From assembly GCF_017491605.1 (NCBI RefSeq), contig NZ_JAFGYY010000009.1:1-64000 (forward strand): a stretch of 64,000 nucleotides of DNA, written 5' to 3'. The notes under the pieces are model-generated. The model searched no databases. It saw only the letters and a list, made by a program, of their open reading frames with translations, and was not told the origin of the DNA. The DNA comes from Pseudomonas sp. 30_B (GTDB lineage: Bacteria; Pseudomonadota; Gammaproteobacteria; Pseudomonadales; Pseudomonadaceae). A program made the position numbers and the translations under genes. Shown one piece after another: positions 55,007 through 63,999 of this stretch (the stretch's first letter is position 1; each line of letters opens with the position of its first letter).

Positions 55007-56335
55007 TCAGAACCTCTTTGCCTTACGCAGCACCCACCAGGGCGCCATGCTGGTTTCTTCATGGCCGCGGCGCAGGGCCTCGTTGAGCATGGCCACGGCG
55101 CTCCACAGGCGCATGACCAGCATGAACAGGGGGAAGACGAAGACCACCGGGAACAGTTTCAGGTCCTGGCGCGGACGCTCGGAAACCAGCACCAGCATGG
55201 CCAGGTACAGGAGCAGGGTCATGCCCAGGTAGACCAGGTAGATCAGCGACGCCAGCGCCAGGAAGCGCGGCAGGGGCACGACCAGGGGGCCGATCACGCA
55301 GTAGCCGAAGATGATGAACGGCAGCACCAGCTGGAAGAAGAAGCCGGTGACCAGCGTCATCAGGAAGTTCGGCCAGCCCAGCAGGCGCGGGTTGAAGCTG
55401 TGGCGATGCTTGCGGATGTACAGGAAGTACAGGTCGCCATCCCAGCGCAGCCGCTGCTGGAGGAACTGCAGGAACTTCACCGGCGCGTCGGTATGGCCGA
55501 TGGCGCCGGGCTCGAACGGGATGCGCAGGGGCCGGCGGCCGAAGTAGTTCTTGATCCGCAGGGTGATGTCCAGGTCTTCGGCCGTGTGGGTGTCCCAGCC
55601 GCCGATCTTGTCGAGGAAGCTGCGGCGGAACGCGCCGAAGGCACCGGACACGTTGTTCACCAGGTTCCATTCGCTCAGGCCGATCTTGGCCATGTGGATC
55701 GACAGCTGGTACTCCAGCGCCTGCATCGCCGTGGTCAGCGACGCCCAGGCATTGCGCACCCGCAGGCTGCCCGCCACCGCCGGCACATCCGGGTCGGCGA
55801 AATGGCGGACCATGCGGCTGACCATGTCGTTGTCGAACGAAGTGTCGCCGTCCAGCGCCATGATCACCTCGCCCGTGCAGTGCGCCAGGCCAGCGTTGAG
55901 CGACGACACCCGGCCGCCGCGCTGCCACTTGGCGATCGGCCGCAGCAGGCGTCGCGGGTGCAGCGTCGGGTCGACGCGGAAGTCCCGTACCGCCTGCATG
56001 GTCGGCTTGTTGACCGCCGCGCCGTCGACCACCGGGATCATCTCGATGTAGCCCGGATAGGTCTGCTCGCACAGGCTCAGCAGGGTCTTCTGGACGTCGA
56101 GTCCTTCGCTGTAGCAGGTGATGATGCACGACACCCGAGGGCGGAAGCCGTTGTCCTTGGGCAGCTCGAACGGCTTGCGCATGAACCAGCGCAGCACGCC
56201 GATCAGCACCATCAGGTTGAGCGGCACTTCCAGCAACAGGAGGGCCGGCAGCAACATGAAGGCGGCCTGGAAGAACCCGTCGCTACGGGCGAACTCCCCG
56301 AGCAGCAACAACCATTGTTCGATGAACGCTTCCAT
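55007..56335 (-). CDS. Membrane-embedded family 2 glycosyltransferase (polysaccharide synthase)
   Basis: A 442-residue processive GT2. The N-terminal helix (about 27-47) is followed by the catalytic domain with MALDGDTSF (DxD), HTAEDLDITLR (TED base) and QQRLRWDGD (QxxRW), then four to five helices. The motifs are those of hyaluronan/PNAG/cellulose-type synthases that couple synthesis to translocation. It sits after the zinc-ribbon regulator (3-bp gap) and before the TolC-barrel gene, so an exopolysaccharide or other surface glycan is the probable product; the sugar is unknown. Confidence 0.88.
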   Translation of the reverse strand: MEAFIEQWLLLLGEFARSDGFFQAAFMLLPALLLLEVPLNLMVLIGVLRWFMRKPFELPKDNGFRPRVSCIITCYSEGLDVQKTLLSLCEQTYPGYIEMIPVVDGAAVNKPTMQAVRDFRVDPTLHPRRLLRPIAKWQRGGRVSSLNAGLAHCTGEVIMALDGDTSFDNDMVSRMVRHFADPDVPAVAGSLRVRNAWASLTTAMQALEYQLSIHMAKIGLSEWNLVNNVSGAFGAFRRSFLDKIGGWDTHTAEDLDITLRIKNYFGRRPLRIPFEPGAIGHTDAPVKFLQFLQQRLRWDGDLYFLYIRKHRHSFNPRLLGWPNFLMTLVTGFFFQLVLPFIIFGYCVIGPLVVPLPRFLALASLIYLVYLGMTLLLYLAMLVLVSERPRQDLKLFPVVFVFPLFMLVMRLWSAVAMLNEALRRGHEETSMAPWWVLRKAKRF

Positions 56336-56338
56336 GCT

Positions 56339-57733
56339 TCAGCCCAGTTGTCCCCCCAGTCGGGCCAGCAGCAAGGCAGCGTCTTCCTGCTCCAGCTGGT
56401 CGTCCGGCGCGGTGAAGCCCGCCAGGCGCACCTCGATGCGCGTCGCTCTCTCCAGGGTCAGGCGCTCGGCACCCTTGGCCAGGCGCTGGCGCACGACCTC
56501 CAGGCCGGCGGCGTCGGTTTGAGGCATGAGCACCCAGAGCACTTCTTCGCTCATGCGTGAGCAGCGGTCGGTCTCGCGCACGGCTTCCTGCAGGCGCTCC
56601 ACCAATCCGTCCACCAGGGCGTGGCCACGCATCTCGCCCAGTTCCGCGAGGGTTTCCAGCAGGTTGACGAAGCGCAGCCCGAGCAGCGAGAACGGCGGGT
56701 TGCGGTGGCGCGCGGTCAGTTGCAATTGCCAGGTGAGCAGCTCCAGGAAGGCCTGCCGCGGCAACAGGCTGAGGCTGCCGAATCGCTCCATGTTCGCCGA
56801 GGTGGCGGCGAAGCCCTCGCGGCAGCGCAGACGCCCGGCTTCGGCAATGCGGAAATGACGCACCTCGCGCACCCGCAACTTGTCCGGCTCATGGTGCTGC
56901 CCGCAATCCAGGCAGCGCGCGTCCACGGCGGCGTCGACGAAGAACGCCTGGCAGCTGCGGCAGCGGTAGTTCTCCAGCGGGCGGTCGTAGTCGCTGCCGA
57001 TGTGGCGCAGACGGGTCAGGCAGTTCGGGCACATCAGCAAGCCGTCCTTGAGGAAGTGCTCCTGAGGGCCGACGTGACCGCAGGTGAAGCAATGCAGCGA
57101 CGGCTGGCGGCCGATATCCAGGGCGTGGCATTCCGGGCACACGTCCACGTAGTTCAGGCGGCCCGAACCACAACTGGTGCACAGGCGCAGGCGGTCCAGC
57201 AGTTCGCCTTCCTCCAGCCAGCCCTGCTGGCCCATCAGCTGCAGCCAGGAGAAGGGATTGACCTCCTCGCTGTCGCTCAGGGCTTCGAGGATCGGGTAGC
57301 GGTAATGCTGGGGTACGGAGGTATCGCGCACGGCGTGCACGTCGCCGCGCGAGCGCAGCCAGAGCCAGGCCAGCACGCGCTCCTCGAAGCGCGCGGGCGC
57401 CTGTCCCTGGTTGAACAGGCTGAAACGCTCGCGCCACAGGCGCCAGAGCGGCGTGATGGCGCCGGTGTCGGCGGGCGGCGCACCATCGCTCAGCGCAACG
57501 CACCAGGGGTCAAGATCCTGGCAGCAATAGATCAGGACGAAGCGATAGCGCGGATCCTGGCGCAGGCTGCGGAGCATCTGTCCGGCCTGGGCGCCAGGCA
57601 TGTCGAGGAGCAGCACATCGTAGGTCGATGCCGACTGCAGGCTGGCCAGATCGGCGAAATGATCCAGCTCAGCGCCGCTGTAGCGGGAAGAAAGGGTGCC
57701 AACAACTGCGGCCAGGGGTGACGCGGTATTCAT
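56339..57733 (-). CDS. Zinc-ribbon, pseudo-receiver and degenerate GGDEF regulatory protein
   Basis: A 464-residue soluble protein, first of its operon. An N-terminal receiver-like region (YDVLLLDMPG) is followed by a middle section with six CxxC pairs (CTSCGSG, CPECHA, CFTCGHV, CPNCLT, CRSCQAF, CLDCGQ), enough for three zinc sites. The C-terminal ~150 residues look like a GGDEF fold (SLLPRQAFLELLTWQLQL ... FSLLGLRF) but the GGEEF signature is replaced by MSEEVLWVLMP, so it is unlikely to make c-di-GMP. From memory it resembles proteins annotated TackOD1. A regulator of the polysaccharide operon that senses metal or redox state is my inference. The ATG is at 57733. Confidence 0.78.
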   Translation of the reverse strand: MNTASPLAAVVGTLSSRYSGAELDHFADLASLQSASTYDVLLLDMPGAQAGQMLRSLRQDPRYRFVLIYCCQDLDPWCVALSDGAPPADTGAITPLWRLWRERFSLFNQGQAPARFEERVLAWLWLRSRGDVHAVRDTSVPQHYRYPILEALSDSEEVNPFSWLQLMGQQGWLEEGELLDRLRLCTSCGSGRLNYVDVCPECHALDIGRQPSLHCFTCGHVGPQEHFLKDGLLMCPNCLTRLRHIGSDYDRPLENYRCRSCQAFFVDAAVDARCLDCGQHHEPDKLRVREVRHFRIAEAGRLRCREGFAATSANMERFGSLSLLPRQAFLELLTWQLQLTARHRNPPFSLLGLRFVNLLETLAELGEMRGHALVDGLVERLQEAVRETDRCSRMSEEVLWVLMPQTDAAGLEVVRQRLAKGAERLTLERATRIEVRLAGFTAPDDQLEQEDAALLLARLGGQLG

Positions 57734-58106
57734 GAAAAATCTCTGCGAGTTGTCCTTAACCTGGCAGTCAATCATAGCAAAAACACATCAGGAGCGCGGC
57801 GTTAATTTGTCGCAGCAATTGTAAAACGGTATTTTTCGCCAGATTATTGGCGGTAATTTACCGTCATACAACACTGACTCTAGCGCGCTGTCACTTGATA
57901 CGACGCGCCTTCCGCAGCCTCTTGCGCTGTATCCAGCACAGGCGAGAGTTCACGAGCGGCGGCTGCCAGAGACCATCCAGCACTTTAGATTGTCCATTCT
58001 AGACGTCCAGCGCGAGGCTGCTACCCGTCTCCGCACAAGAACAAGCCAGGAGCGTCACCTGCACCTTCTGCCTGTCTATGAACCGGAGCGATCCGGAGGA
58101 GGACAC
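57734..58106. other. AT-rich divergent intergenic region
   Basis: About 370 bp of lower-GC sequence between the zinc-ribbon gene and the small Cys-rich gene, probably holding both promoters. CGGTAATTTACCG (57851-57863) is a 13-bp palindrome and a possible operator. No gene was recognised in it. Confidence 0.5.
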
Positions 58107-58259
58107 ATGCGATTGCGCTGCTTTTTCCTGGGATGCCTGTGGGATGAAGGAAGTCTGACCGATGTCGGTCACCTGTCGATGCTGTGCCAGCGCTGTGCGC
58201 GCTGCGGCGCGCAGCGTTACCTGGCCCCCAGAAGCCCGAGCCCGGAGCCGGAAATCTGA
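58107..58259 (+). CDS. Small Cys-rich protein (PSPA7_2676-like)
   Basis: A 50-residue protein with five cysteines (C5, C9, C27, C30, C33), the last three in a CxxCxxC arrangement, and the start preceded by GGAGGAGG. It resembles small pseudomonad proteins named after PSPA7_2676 (from memory), function unknown; zinc binding is plausible. An earlier in-frame start at 57990 lacks an RBS. Confidence 0.7.
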   Translation: MRLRCFFLGCLWDEGSLTDVGHLSMLCQRCARCGAQRYLAPRSPSPEPEI

Positions 58260-58275
58260 AACCCACCCGAAAGAA

Positions 58276-58305
58276 ATGCCCGGAGCACGCAGGTGCTCCG
58301 GGCAT
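58276..58305. terminator. Hairpin terminator between the Cys-rich gene and qhpB
   Basis: A 13-bp perfect stem ATGCCCGGAGCAC / GTGCTCCGGGCAT with a 4-nt loop lies between two convergent genes. On the minus strand it is followed by TTTCTTTC. Confidence 0.75.
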
Positions 58306-58326
58306 CGGGGTGTCGCCGGGGAGCTA

Positions 58327-59448
58327 TCAGTTGGCCACGAAGGCCTGGCTGGTGGTGATCGCCATGTCGCCGCCGGGCAGCTTCAGATCGCCGAGGCGCT
58401 CCAGGCTGTTGGCGTCGAAGATCGCCACGTCGTTGAAGGTACCGGTCAGGTACAGCTTGTTGCCGGCCTTGTTGACGGTCAGACAGTAGTAGGAGTGATC
58501 CAGGTTGGCGGCCTTGACCAGCTTTTGCTCCTTGATGTCGTACTTCGCCAGGCGGTTGAGCACGCCGTAGATGATGTTGCGGTCGGTCGGCGAGCGCATG
58601 CCGCTGAAGTACACCTCGGTGACCGGGCCGAAGTCGACGGTCTCGGTCTTGCCGGTAGCGAGGTCAATGTTGAAGAAGCCGTAGAGGAAGTCGGCGGTGG
58701 CCGGGTCCTGCTTGGCGTCCTTGAACTTCGCGGTGGTGTAGAACAGCGAGAAGTCACGCGGATAGGTCTGCTGGTTCCACACGTAGAGCACATCTGGCGG
58801 CGCGTAGTTGGGGCGCTTCCAGTTGCGGCTGGGGATGGCCACGTCGAACTTGCCGGTCTTCACGTCCACCTTGTAGATGTCCGGGCCTGCCACGTAGAGG
58901 GTGCCGTCGTCGCCGGTCTGCATGATGGTCAGCTGGCGCGGCGCCGGGAAGGTGCGCACCGGCTTGGCGTTCATACCGTCGGCCACCGAGTACACCTGCA
59001 GGCGCGGCTGCTGCACCTCGTAGTGCTCGGCGAGGATCTTGGTCGGGTTGGCGATGGCGTAGATCTCCTTGCCGTCATGGCTGACGGTCATGGAGAACAT
59101 CGCCCGCGCGTTCTCGCCCGGCTTCTGCGCGATGGTGGCATGGAACACCGGCTGGCAGTCGCTGAGCTGGATGCCGTAGATGTCCGCGTAGTGGTTGCTC
59201 AGGATGTACACCACCTTGCGGTCCGGCGACAGCTGGGTCATGCCCGGGCCATAGGCGCCGGGGATGGTGCAGGTCTTGAACAGCTTGTCGGTCTGCATGT
59301 CGATGACGTGCAGGTTGTTCGGATAGTTGGTGCTGATCAGGTACTCGTGGCCACTTTCCAGCGCCTTGCCCTCGTCAGCGGCGACCGCTTGCAGCGCGCA
59401 GGCCAACGAGAGGCCGCCGAGCGCGGCGGCGAATGCTTTTCTGGACAT
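58327..59448 (-). CDS. qhpB: Quinohemoprotein amine dehydrogenase beta subunit
   Basis: A 373-residue periplasmic seven-bladed beta-propeller subunit, with a signal peptide of about 23 residues (AVAADEG cleavage). Repeated YVxxxxx-type blades include NLHVIDMQTDKLFKTCTIPG and DVAIFDANSLERLGDLKLPG. It covers the gamma subunit and closes the active site in the alpha-beta-gamma complex. It is the last gene of the qhpADCB operon; RBS GAGGAAAAC. Confidence 0.93.
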   Translation of the reverse strand: MSRKAFAAALGGLSLACALQAVAADEGKALESGHEYLISTNYPNNLHVIDMQTDKLFKTCTIPGAYGPGMTQLSPDRKVVYILSNHYADIYGIQLSDCQPVFHATIAQKPGENARAMFSMTVSHDGKEIYAIANPTKILAEHYEVQQPRLQVYSVADGMNAKPVRTFPAPRQLTIMQTGDDGTLYVAGPDIYKVDVKTGKFDVAIPSRNWKRPNYAPPDVLYVWNQQTYPRDFSLFYTTAKFKDAKQDPATADFLYGFFNIDLATGKTETVDFGPVTEVYFSGMRSPTDRNIIYGVLNRLAKYDIKEQKLVKAANLDHSYYCLTVNKAGNKLYLTGTFNDVAIFDANSLERLGDLKLPGGDMAITTSQAFVAN

Positions 59449-59477
59449 GCAGGTTTTCCTCTTGTTCTTCTGTCCGC

Positions 59478-59801
59478 TCATTTGTCGTCCGGGAATACGG
59501 TGCCGAGGTTGCGCCAGTTCTCGGCCGAGGCCTGCGCATCCTTGTTCCAGTCGGGGTAGGTACTCATCATGTCCGGCACCTGGGCTGGCCACCAGCAGGG
59601 GTCGGAGCAGCCGTAGAGGTCCGCTTCCATCGGCTGGCAGAGCGAGGACACACCGCCGAACACGTCGATCTCCCAGCCCGGGTCGGTGGTCGAGGCGCAA
59701 CCGGCCACGGAGTTCATCGCCACCACGTCTTCGATACGATCTTCGGCGGCGGCCTGTTCAAGCTTCTGTGCTTTGTTGTTGATGGCTTTCAGATGTTTCA
59801 T
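59478..59801 (-). CDS. qhpC: Quinohemoprotein amine dehydrogenase gamma subunit (CTQ-bearing)
   Basis: The 107-residue catalytic subunit with the cysteine tryptophylquinone cofactor. With a 28-residue leader removed, the mature numbering fits the known protein: Cys7-Glu16, Cys27-Asp33 and Cys41-Asp49 thioether pairs, and Cys37-Trp43 for the quinone. All eight residues are present (here C35/E44, C55/D61, C69/D77 and C65/W71). It is secreted after crosslinking by the radical SAM enzyme encoded upstream. It lies 1 bp from that gene's stop. Confidence 0.96.
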   Translation of the reverse strand: MKHLKAINNKAQKLEQAAAEDRIEDVVAMNSVAGCASTTDPGWEIDVFGGVSSLCQPMEADLYGCSDPCWWPAQVPDMMSTYPDWNKDAQASAENWRNLGTVFPDDK

Positions 59802-59802
59802 G

Positions 59803-61233
59803 TCAGTGCGCCTTCCGCGGAGTGATGTGGCGGTCGATGAAGCCGGGGTTGGCAGCCATGATCCGGCTGTAGACCTCGATGCCGAAGTCGACCCAGTCCC
59901 TCATCAGTTCGCAGTAGTGGTAGGTGGGATGCGCCGGATCGCCGTAGCGGGCATAGCTCTCGTGGTAGCAGCCGCCGGAGCAGAGGTTGCGGATACGGCA
60001 ACTGGCGCAGCCGGTGTCGGTGCGGTCCAGGCGCTGCGACAGGAAGTCGTTCAGCTCGGCCTGCTTCACCCCTTCGTGCACGTTGCCGAAGGTCGGCAAG
60101 GATGAACCGGTGAAGCGGTGGCAGAGGTTCAGCTCGCCCTTGTGGTCCACCGCCAGCATCTTCAGGCCGGCGCCGCACGGCAGGGCCTTCTTCTGCCCTT
60201 CGTGGATGTCGGTGATCAGCTGGTGCAGGTTGGAGAAGCCGATGTTGCGCCCTTCCAGCGCCTCGTCCAGGTAACGCCGGCCGAGCGCCTTCATGTTGGC
60301 GAAGACATCCTTCAGCTCCTCCCCGGTGAGGTTGAAGCTGCTGATGTCGCCGGAGGTGACCGGGGCGAATCCGACCTCGGCAAAGCCCATCTCGTTGAAC
60401 AGGTGGTCCCAGATGGTCTCGACGTCGGTGACGCCGGTGGTCAGGGTTACCCGCGCACCGACCGGCCGCGAGGTGTAGCGCGAAAGGAGCATGTCGGCCT
60501 TGCGCCGCACCACGTCATAGGTGCCCTGCCCGCCCACGGTGATGCGGTTGCGGTCGTGCACCGTCTTCGGCCCGTCGATGCTGATGGAGAGACCGAAGCG
60601 ATGGGCGTTGAGCCAGTCGACGATCTCCTCGGTGAGCAGCGTGGCGTTGGTGGTCATGACGAAGTCCACCGTCTTGCCCAGCTCGCCGAAGCGGCGCTCA
60701 CAGTAGGCGACCATGTGCTCGATCAGCGGGCGGTTGGACAGCGGCTCGCCGCCGAAGAACACCACGGTGTAGCGCTGCTCGTCCGGCGACTCCTTGATCA
60801 GCATTTCCACCGACGCCTCGGCGGTCTCCGCGCCCATCTTCTTGCCGGCGGAGGGCTTGTCCAGGTCTTCCTTGTAGCAGTAGGTGCAGCTCAGGTTGCA
60901 GCCGGTGTTGACGTTCAGCACCACGGTGTTGAGCGCGGTGCGATCAACCTTCTTGATGCCGATTTCAGGGGTCAGCGGCGAGCCATCGCTGACCAGCTCC
61001 AGCGCGATCAGCTCGCGCAGGGTTTCGTCGATTTCCTCGGCGGCGAAACGCCCGCCCAGGCGTTGGGTCAGCTCGTCCGGCGAGCAGGCATGCCCGCGCA
61101 GTGCGTCGATGATCCCACCGGTCAGCTCGTCGCTGGCGAACAACGAGGAGCTGGGGATGTGGAACAACAGGCGGTCGGCGTCCACCCGCACTTCGTGCAG
61201 GTTGCGTTCGACCAGATTCAAGATGGCGCCCAT
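59803..61233 (-). CDS. qhpD: Radical SAM/SPASM maturase QhpD for the gamma subunit
   Basis: A 476-residue SPASM radical SAM protein. The SAM cluster motif is [11 protein letters not shown] (CxxxCxxC), and the SPASM region has [15 protein letters not shown] and [18 protein letters not shown] auxiliary-cluster cysteines. It installs the three intra-peptide Cys-Asp/Glu thioether bonds in QhpC in the cytoplasm before export. The operon order alpha, D, gamma, beta is the standard qhpADCB arrangement. Confidence 0.95.
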   Translation of the reverse strand: MGAILNLVERNLHEVRVDADRLLFHIPSSSLFASDELTGGIIDALRGHACSPDELTQRLGGRFAAEEIDETLRELIALELVSDGSPLTPEIGIKKVDRTALNTVVLNVNTGCNLSCTYCYKEDLDKPSAGKKMGAETAEASVEMLIKESPDEQRYTVVFFGGEPLSNRPLIEHMVAYCERRFGELGKTVDFVMTTNATLLTEEIVDWLNAHRFGLSISIDGPKTVHDRNRITVGGQGTYDVVRRKADMLLSRYTSRPVGARVTLTTGVTDVETIWDHLFNEMGFAEVGFAPVTSGDISSFNLTGEELKDVFANMKALGRRYLDEALEGRNIGFSNLHQLITDIHEGQKKALPCGAGLKMLAVDHKGELNLCHRFTGSSLPTFGNVHEGVKQAELNDFLSQRLDRTDTGCASCRIRNLCSGGCYHESYARYGDPAHPTYHYCELMRDWVDFGIEVYSRIMAANPGFIDRHITPRKAH

Positions 61234-61309
61234 GGCGACCTCCCGGAACTCTCAGAATGTGCCCGCCCGCAGGCGGGACTCACGCGTTCAGTTCATCCGA
61301 CTCCGACGG

Positions 61310-62878
61310 TTACGGGATCGGCGGGTTGTTCCAACGCTGCACGGTCACGATCATGTGCCCTTCGCCCTTGTGCGACTGGCCCGCGTCGTCCACCGCGGCA
61401 ATCACCTTCAGGTTGCCGGCGTTGTTGGTCATCATCTTGCGCGCCGGGTTCGGGCCGGCGTCGCCCGGGGTGAAGATGCCGGTGTCGGCGTCCATCTCTC
61501 CGGCGAACTTCACGTCCTGGTCTTCCTTGGCGCGGTCATCGAACGGCTCCACCGACCACTGCGCGGGGAACACGCCGATGCGGAACGGCTTGCCGTCGGC
61601 GCCCTTGCCCCAGGCCTCGGCATCGAAGCTGCCCTGGACCTTGGGTGTGGAGCCACCGTTGCCGCCGATACGGGCGACGGAGAACTCCGGCACCACCTTC
61701 ACTTCGGCAATGTCCTTGTACACGGCCAGGCTGCCGCCCTTGGCGGTGCCGACCGCGACATCGTGCTCGCCGACCGTCGCCGCATCGTCGGCCTTGACCC
61801 TGACGGTCACGCGCTCAGGGCTCTGCGATACCACCGAGACCACGTCCACGCCCTTGCCGAACGACGGCTTGCCCTTCAGGCCGGTACCAACCACGGTGAC
61901 CTCGGTCTCCGCGCCCGCCTTGATGTACGCCGGCTGCACGCCCAGCACGTGGCTGGTGCCGCTCTTCGCCGCGACGAAGTCCAGGCCGCGCTCGTCGTGG
62001 GCCTTGTCGAACATGCGGCCCTGCATCTGGCCGTCGAGGGCGGCGAACACCTGGCGCATGCTCAGGTCGCCCACGGTGACGTTGCCGCGCCATTCGTAGC
62101 CGTTGTACAGCACCGCGCTGCCTTCGCCGTTGAAGGCCTCGCCGTCGGCGTACTGGCCCTTCACGCTGACCTTGAAGGCATCGTCGCCGCTCTTGGCCAC
62201 GCTCATGGTGCCGGCGAGGTCGCCCCGGCCCGGCATGTGCCCGGCGAAGCTCCACTCACCCGCCAGCGACTCGGCCTTCGGACGGTGCTGCTTCCAGTCG
62301 TTCCAGGCCTTGCTGTCCAGCGGGTAGCGCTTGGCCAGTTCCGGGACCATGTCCTTCTTCGCCAGGTCGAACCAGTCGCGATCGCGGGACAGCGCCTGGT
62401 ACTCCAGCGACGGCCAGCGGCCCAGGTGGAAGTTCACCAGCTTCTCCCACTCCGCCGCCGGGCGACGCTGCAGGGCGATGCGCGCACCCGAGTGGCAGCG
62501 GGCGCACATCTGTTCGAAGTTGGTATCGAACTTCTCGACGGTGTTCAGCCGGCGCTCCAGGGCGTAGCGCACGCCGTCGGTCTCGCTCGGCGCCAGGCCC
62601 TGCTTGTCGGCGAGGAACTTGACCACCGAGCGACGCTCGTCGTCGGTGATCTTCAGGCCGTACATCACCTGCATCCGCCCGATGCTCATCAGCCAACCCT
62701 CGGGGGTCTTGCGCTGGTGGCTGATGCGGCTCAGGGAGTTGTTGCCTTCGGGCGTGTGGCACGCCTGGCACTTGGCGTTGATGATCGCCTGGCCATCGGC
62801 GGCATTCGCCGGCTGGTGCAGCGCTAGGGCCAGAGCGGCCAGGGTTCCGGCACCCAGACAGTGCCGAAGTCGTGTCAT
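61310..62878 (-). CDS. qhpA: Quinohemoprotein amine dehydrogenase alpha subunit (diheme)
   Basis: A 522-residue periplasmic diheme subunit. After a signal peptide (about residues 1-24) the two heme c sites are CQACH and CARCH in the first 130 residues, followed by beta domains (YNGYEWRGNVTVGDLSM and the C-terminal IGVFPAQWSVEPFDD). It receives electrons from the CTQ of the gamma subunit when the enzyme oxidises primary amines such as phenylethylamine. The ATG at 62878 is used; a TTG two codons upstream is closer to GGAGG. It is first in the operon. Confidence 0.95.
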   Translation of the reverse strand: MTRLRHCLGAGTLAALALALHQPANAADGQAIINAKCQACHTPEGNNSLSRISHQRKTPEGWLMSIGRMQVMYGLKITDDERRSVVKFLADKQGLAPSETDGVRYALERRLNTVEKFDTNFEQMCARCHSGARIALQRRPAAEWEKLVNFHLGRWPSLEYQALSRDRDWFDLAKKDMVPELAKRYPLDSKAWNDWKQHRPKAESLAGEWSFAGHMPGRGDLAGTMSVAKSGDDAFKVSVKGQYADGEAFNGEGSAVLYNGYEWRGNVTVGDLSMRQVFAALDGQMQGRMFDKAHDERGLDFVAAKSGTSHVLGVQPAYIKAGAETEVTVVGTGLKGKPSFGKGVDVVSVVSQSPERVTVRVKADDAATVGEHDVAVGTAKGGSLAVYKDIAEVKVVPEFSVARIGGNGGSTPKVQGSFDAEAWGKGADGKPFRIGVFPAQWSVEPFDDRAKEDQDVKFAGEMDADTGIFTPGDAGPNPARKMMTNNAGNLKVIAAVDDAGQSHKGEGHMIVTVQRWNNPPIP

Positions 62879-62969
62879 CTTCAAGGTCAGGCCTCCTCGG
62901 TATTCTTGTTGGTTATTCGTGCCCACCGATGGGCTAAGCGCGATTGCGTCGAACGCTTGGTAGCGATTT

Positions 62970-62985
62970 AGCAGTTTGTGTGCCA
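62970..62985 (-). promoter_or_regulatory. Sigma-54-type promoter of the qhp operon
   Basis: On the minus strand, TGGCACACAAACTGCT has the -24 GG and -12 GC elements separated by exactly 10 nt and matches the consensus TGGCAC-N5-TTGCW in all but one position. It lies about 92 nt upstream of the qhpA start. The regulator is not in the window. Confidence 0.7.
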
Positions 62986-63084
62986 TTCCTTTGCGGGGCC
63001 CGCCGCATCAGGCTTGCGTCGGGTTTTAGCGGAGCCGTCGGCAATCCGGCCGAGGTTCGATGCGTCTAATTTCGCGATTGCTGT

Positions 63085-63999
63085 CTAACTCTGAGACACG
63101 GCCTCTGCGACGCCGTCTGAAGCAGTATGGCCGCGCTTTTTCAAAGCGCCGCCCGCCGGCAGCAACAGGGCGCCGAACAGCATCGTCAGCAGGCCGACCC
63201 AGACCAGCGAGAGAAACGGGTAGCGACGGATCACCACCACGCTTTCGATATCGTCGTCCTGCTGCTTCAACAACAAGCGTGCCGAGGCCGGCACCCAGAC
63301 CTGCAGGTCGCCGCTCCAGCCGCGCACGATGAAGGGGTGCAGCACGTAGCCCCGATCCGAGGCGAAGCGCGCGTAGTGGTAGTCGAGAATCTCGCAGAGC
63401 TGGCGGACCGGGCCCTGGTAGGCCGGCGGATTGCCACGGCTGTCCTGGAACAGCGCATGGCCGGCGAGCGTGCGTTCGCCATCGCGCAGCTCCACCTTCG
63501 CCAGCGCGTGGTAGCCGGAGAAATCCGGGCGATTGGAGTCGGGCGAGACGCGCAACTGCATGCCGCCGATCACCGGATGCCACTGCTCGAACGAGGTGCC
63601 CGGCGCAATGCTGACCTGCTGGTAGGTATTGAGCGCCGTCGCCGCCAATCCGCCGACCAGGGCGATCACCGCGCCGCCGTGCACCAGGGCCACCCCGCCG
63701 CTGTAGCGCAGGTTGCCCAGGCGCCGGCTGCGCCACAGGCTCAGCGCACCCCAGAGCAGGCAGCAGCCCATCAGGAAGGCGCCGCCCAGCAGCGCAGCAT
63801 CCAGCCAGGGCAACACCGCCACCACGCTTTGCGAGAGCATGCCCTCACCGTTGTAACCGCGGCTCAGCCAGCCGCCGCGCCAACCGATCCAGAGCATCAC
63901 CCCGACCATCGCCAGGGTCGCCAGCAGCGCCAACCGGGGCCGTACGCCGCGACGCAGGAAGCTGTAGCCGCCGATCAGCCCGAGCACGCCCAGCAACGG
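63085..63999 (-). CDS. CcmF-like cytochrome c biogenesis protein, C-terminal part (cut by window end)
   Basis: The last about 304 residues of a membrane protein that continues beyond the right edge. Hydrophobic segments lie near LALLATLAMVGVMLWIGW, LDAALLGGAFLMGCCLLWGAL, GGAVIALVGGLAATAL and YPFLSLVWVGLLTMLFGALLL, with a periplasmic loop between. This looks like the C-terminal region of CcmF, the heme lyase subunit of cytochrome c maturation. A dedicated copy beside the diheme QhpA would make sense. The start is outside the window. Confidence 0.7.
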   Translation of the reverse strand, partial: PLLGVLGLIGGYSFLRRGVRPRLALLATLAMVGVMLWIGWRGGWLSRGYNGEGMLSQSVVAVLPWLDAALLGGAFLMGCCLLWGALSLWRSRRLGNLRYSGGVALVHGGAVIALVGGLAATALNTYQQVSIAPGTSFEQWHPVIGGMQLRVSPDSNRPDFSGYHALAKVELRDGERTLAGHALFQDSRGNPPAYQGPVRQLCEILDYHYARFASDRGYVLHPFIVRGWSGDLQVWVPASARLLLKQQDDDIESVVVIRRYPFLSLVWVGLLTMLFGALLLPAGGALKKRGHTASDGVAEAVSQS

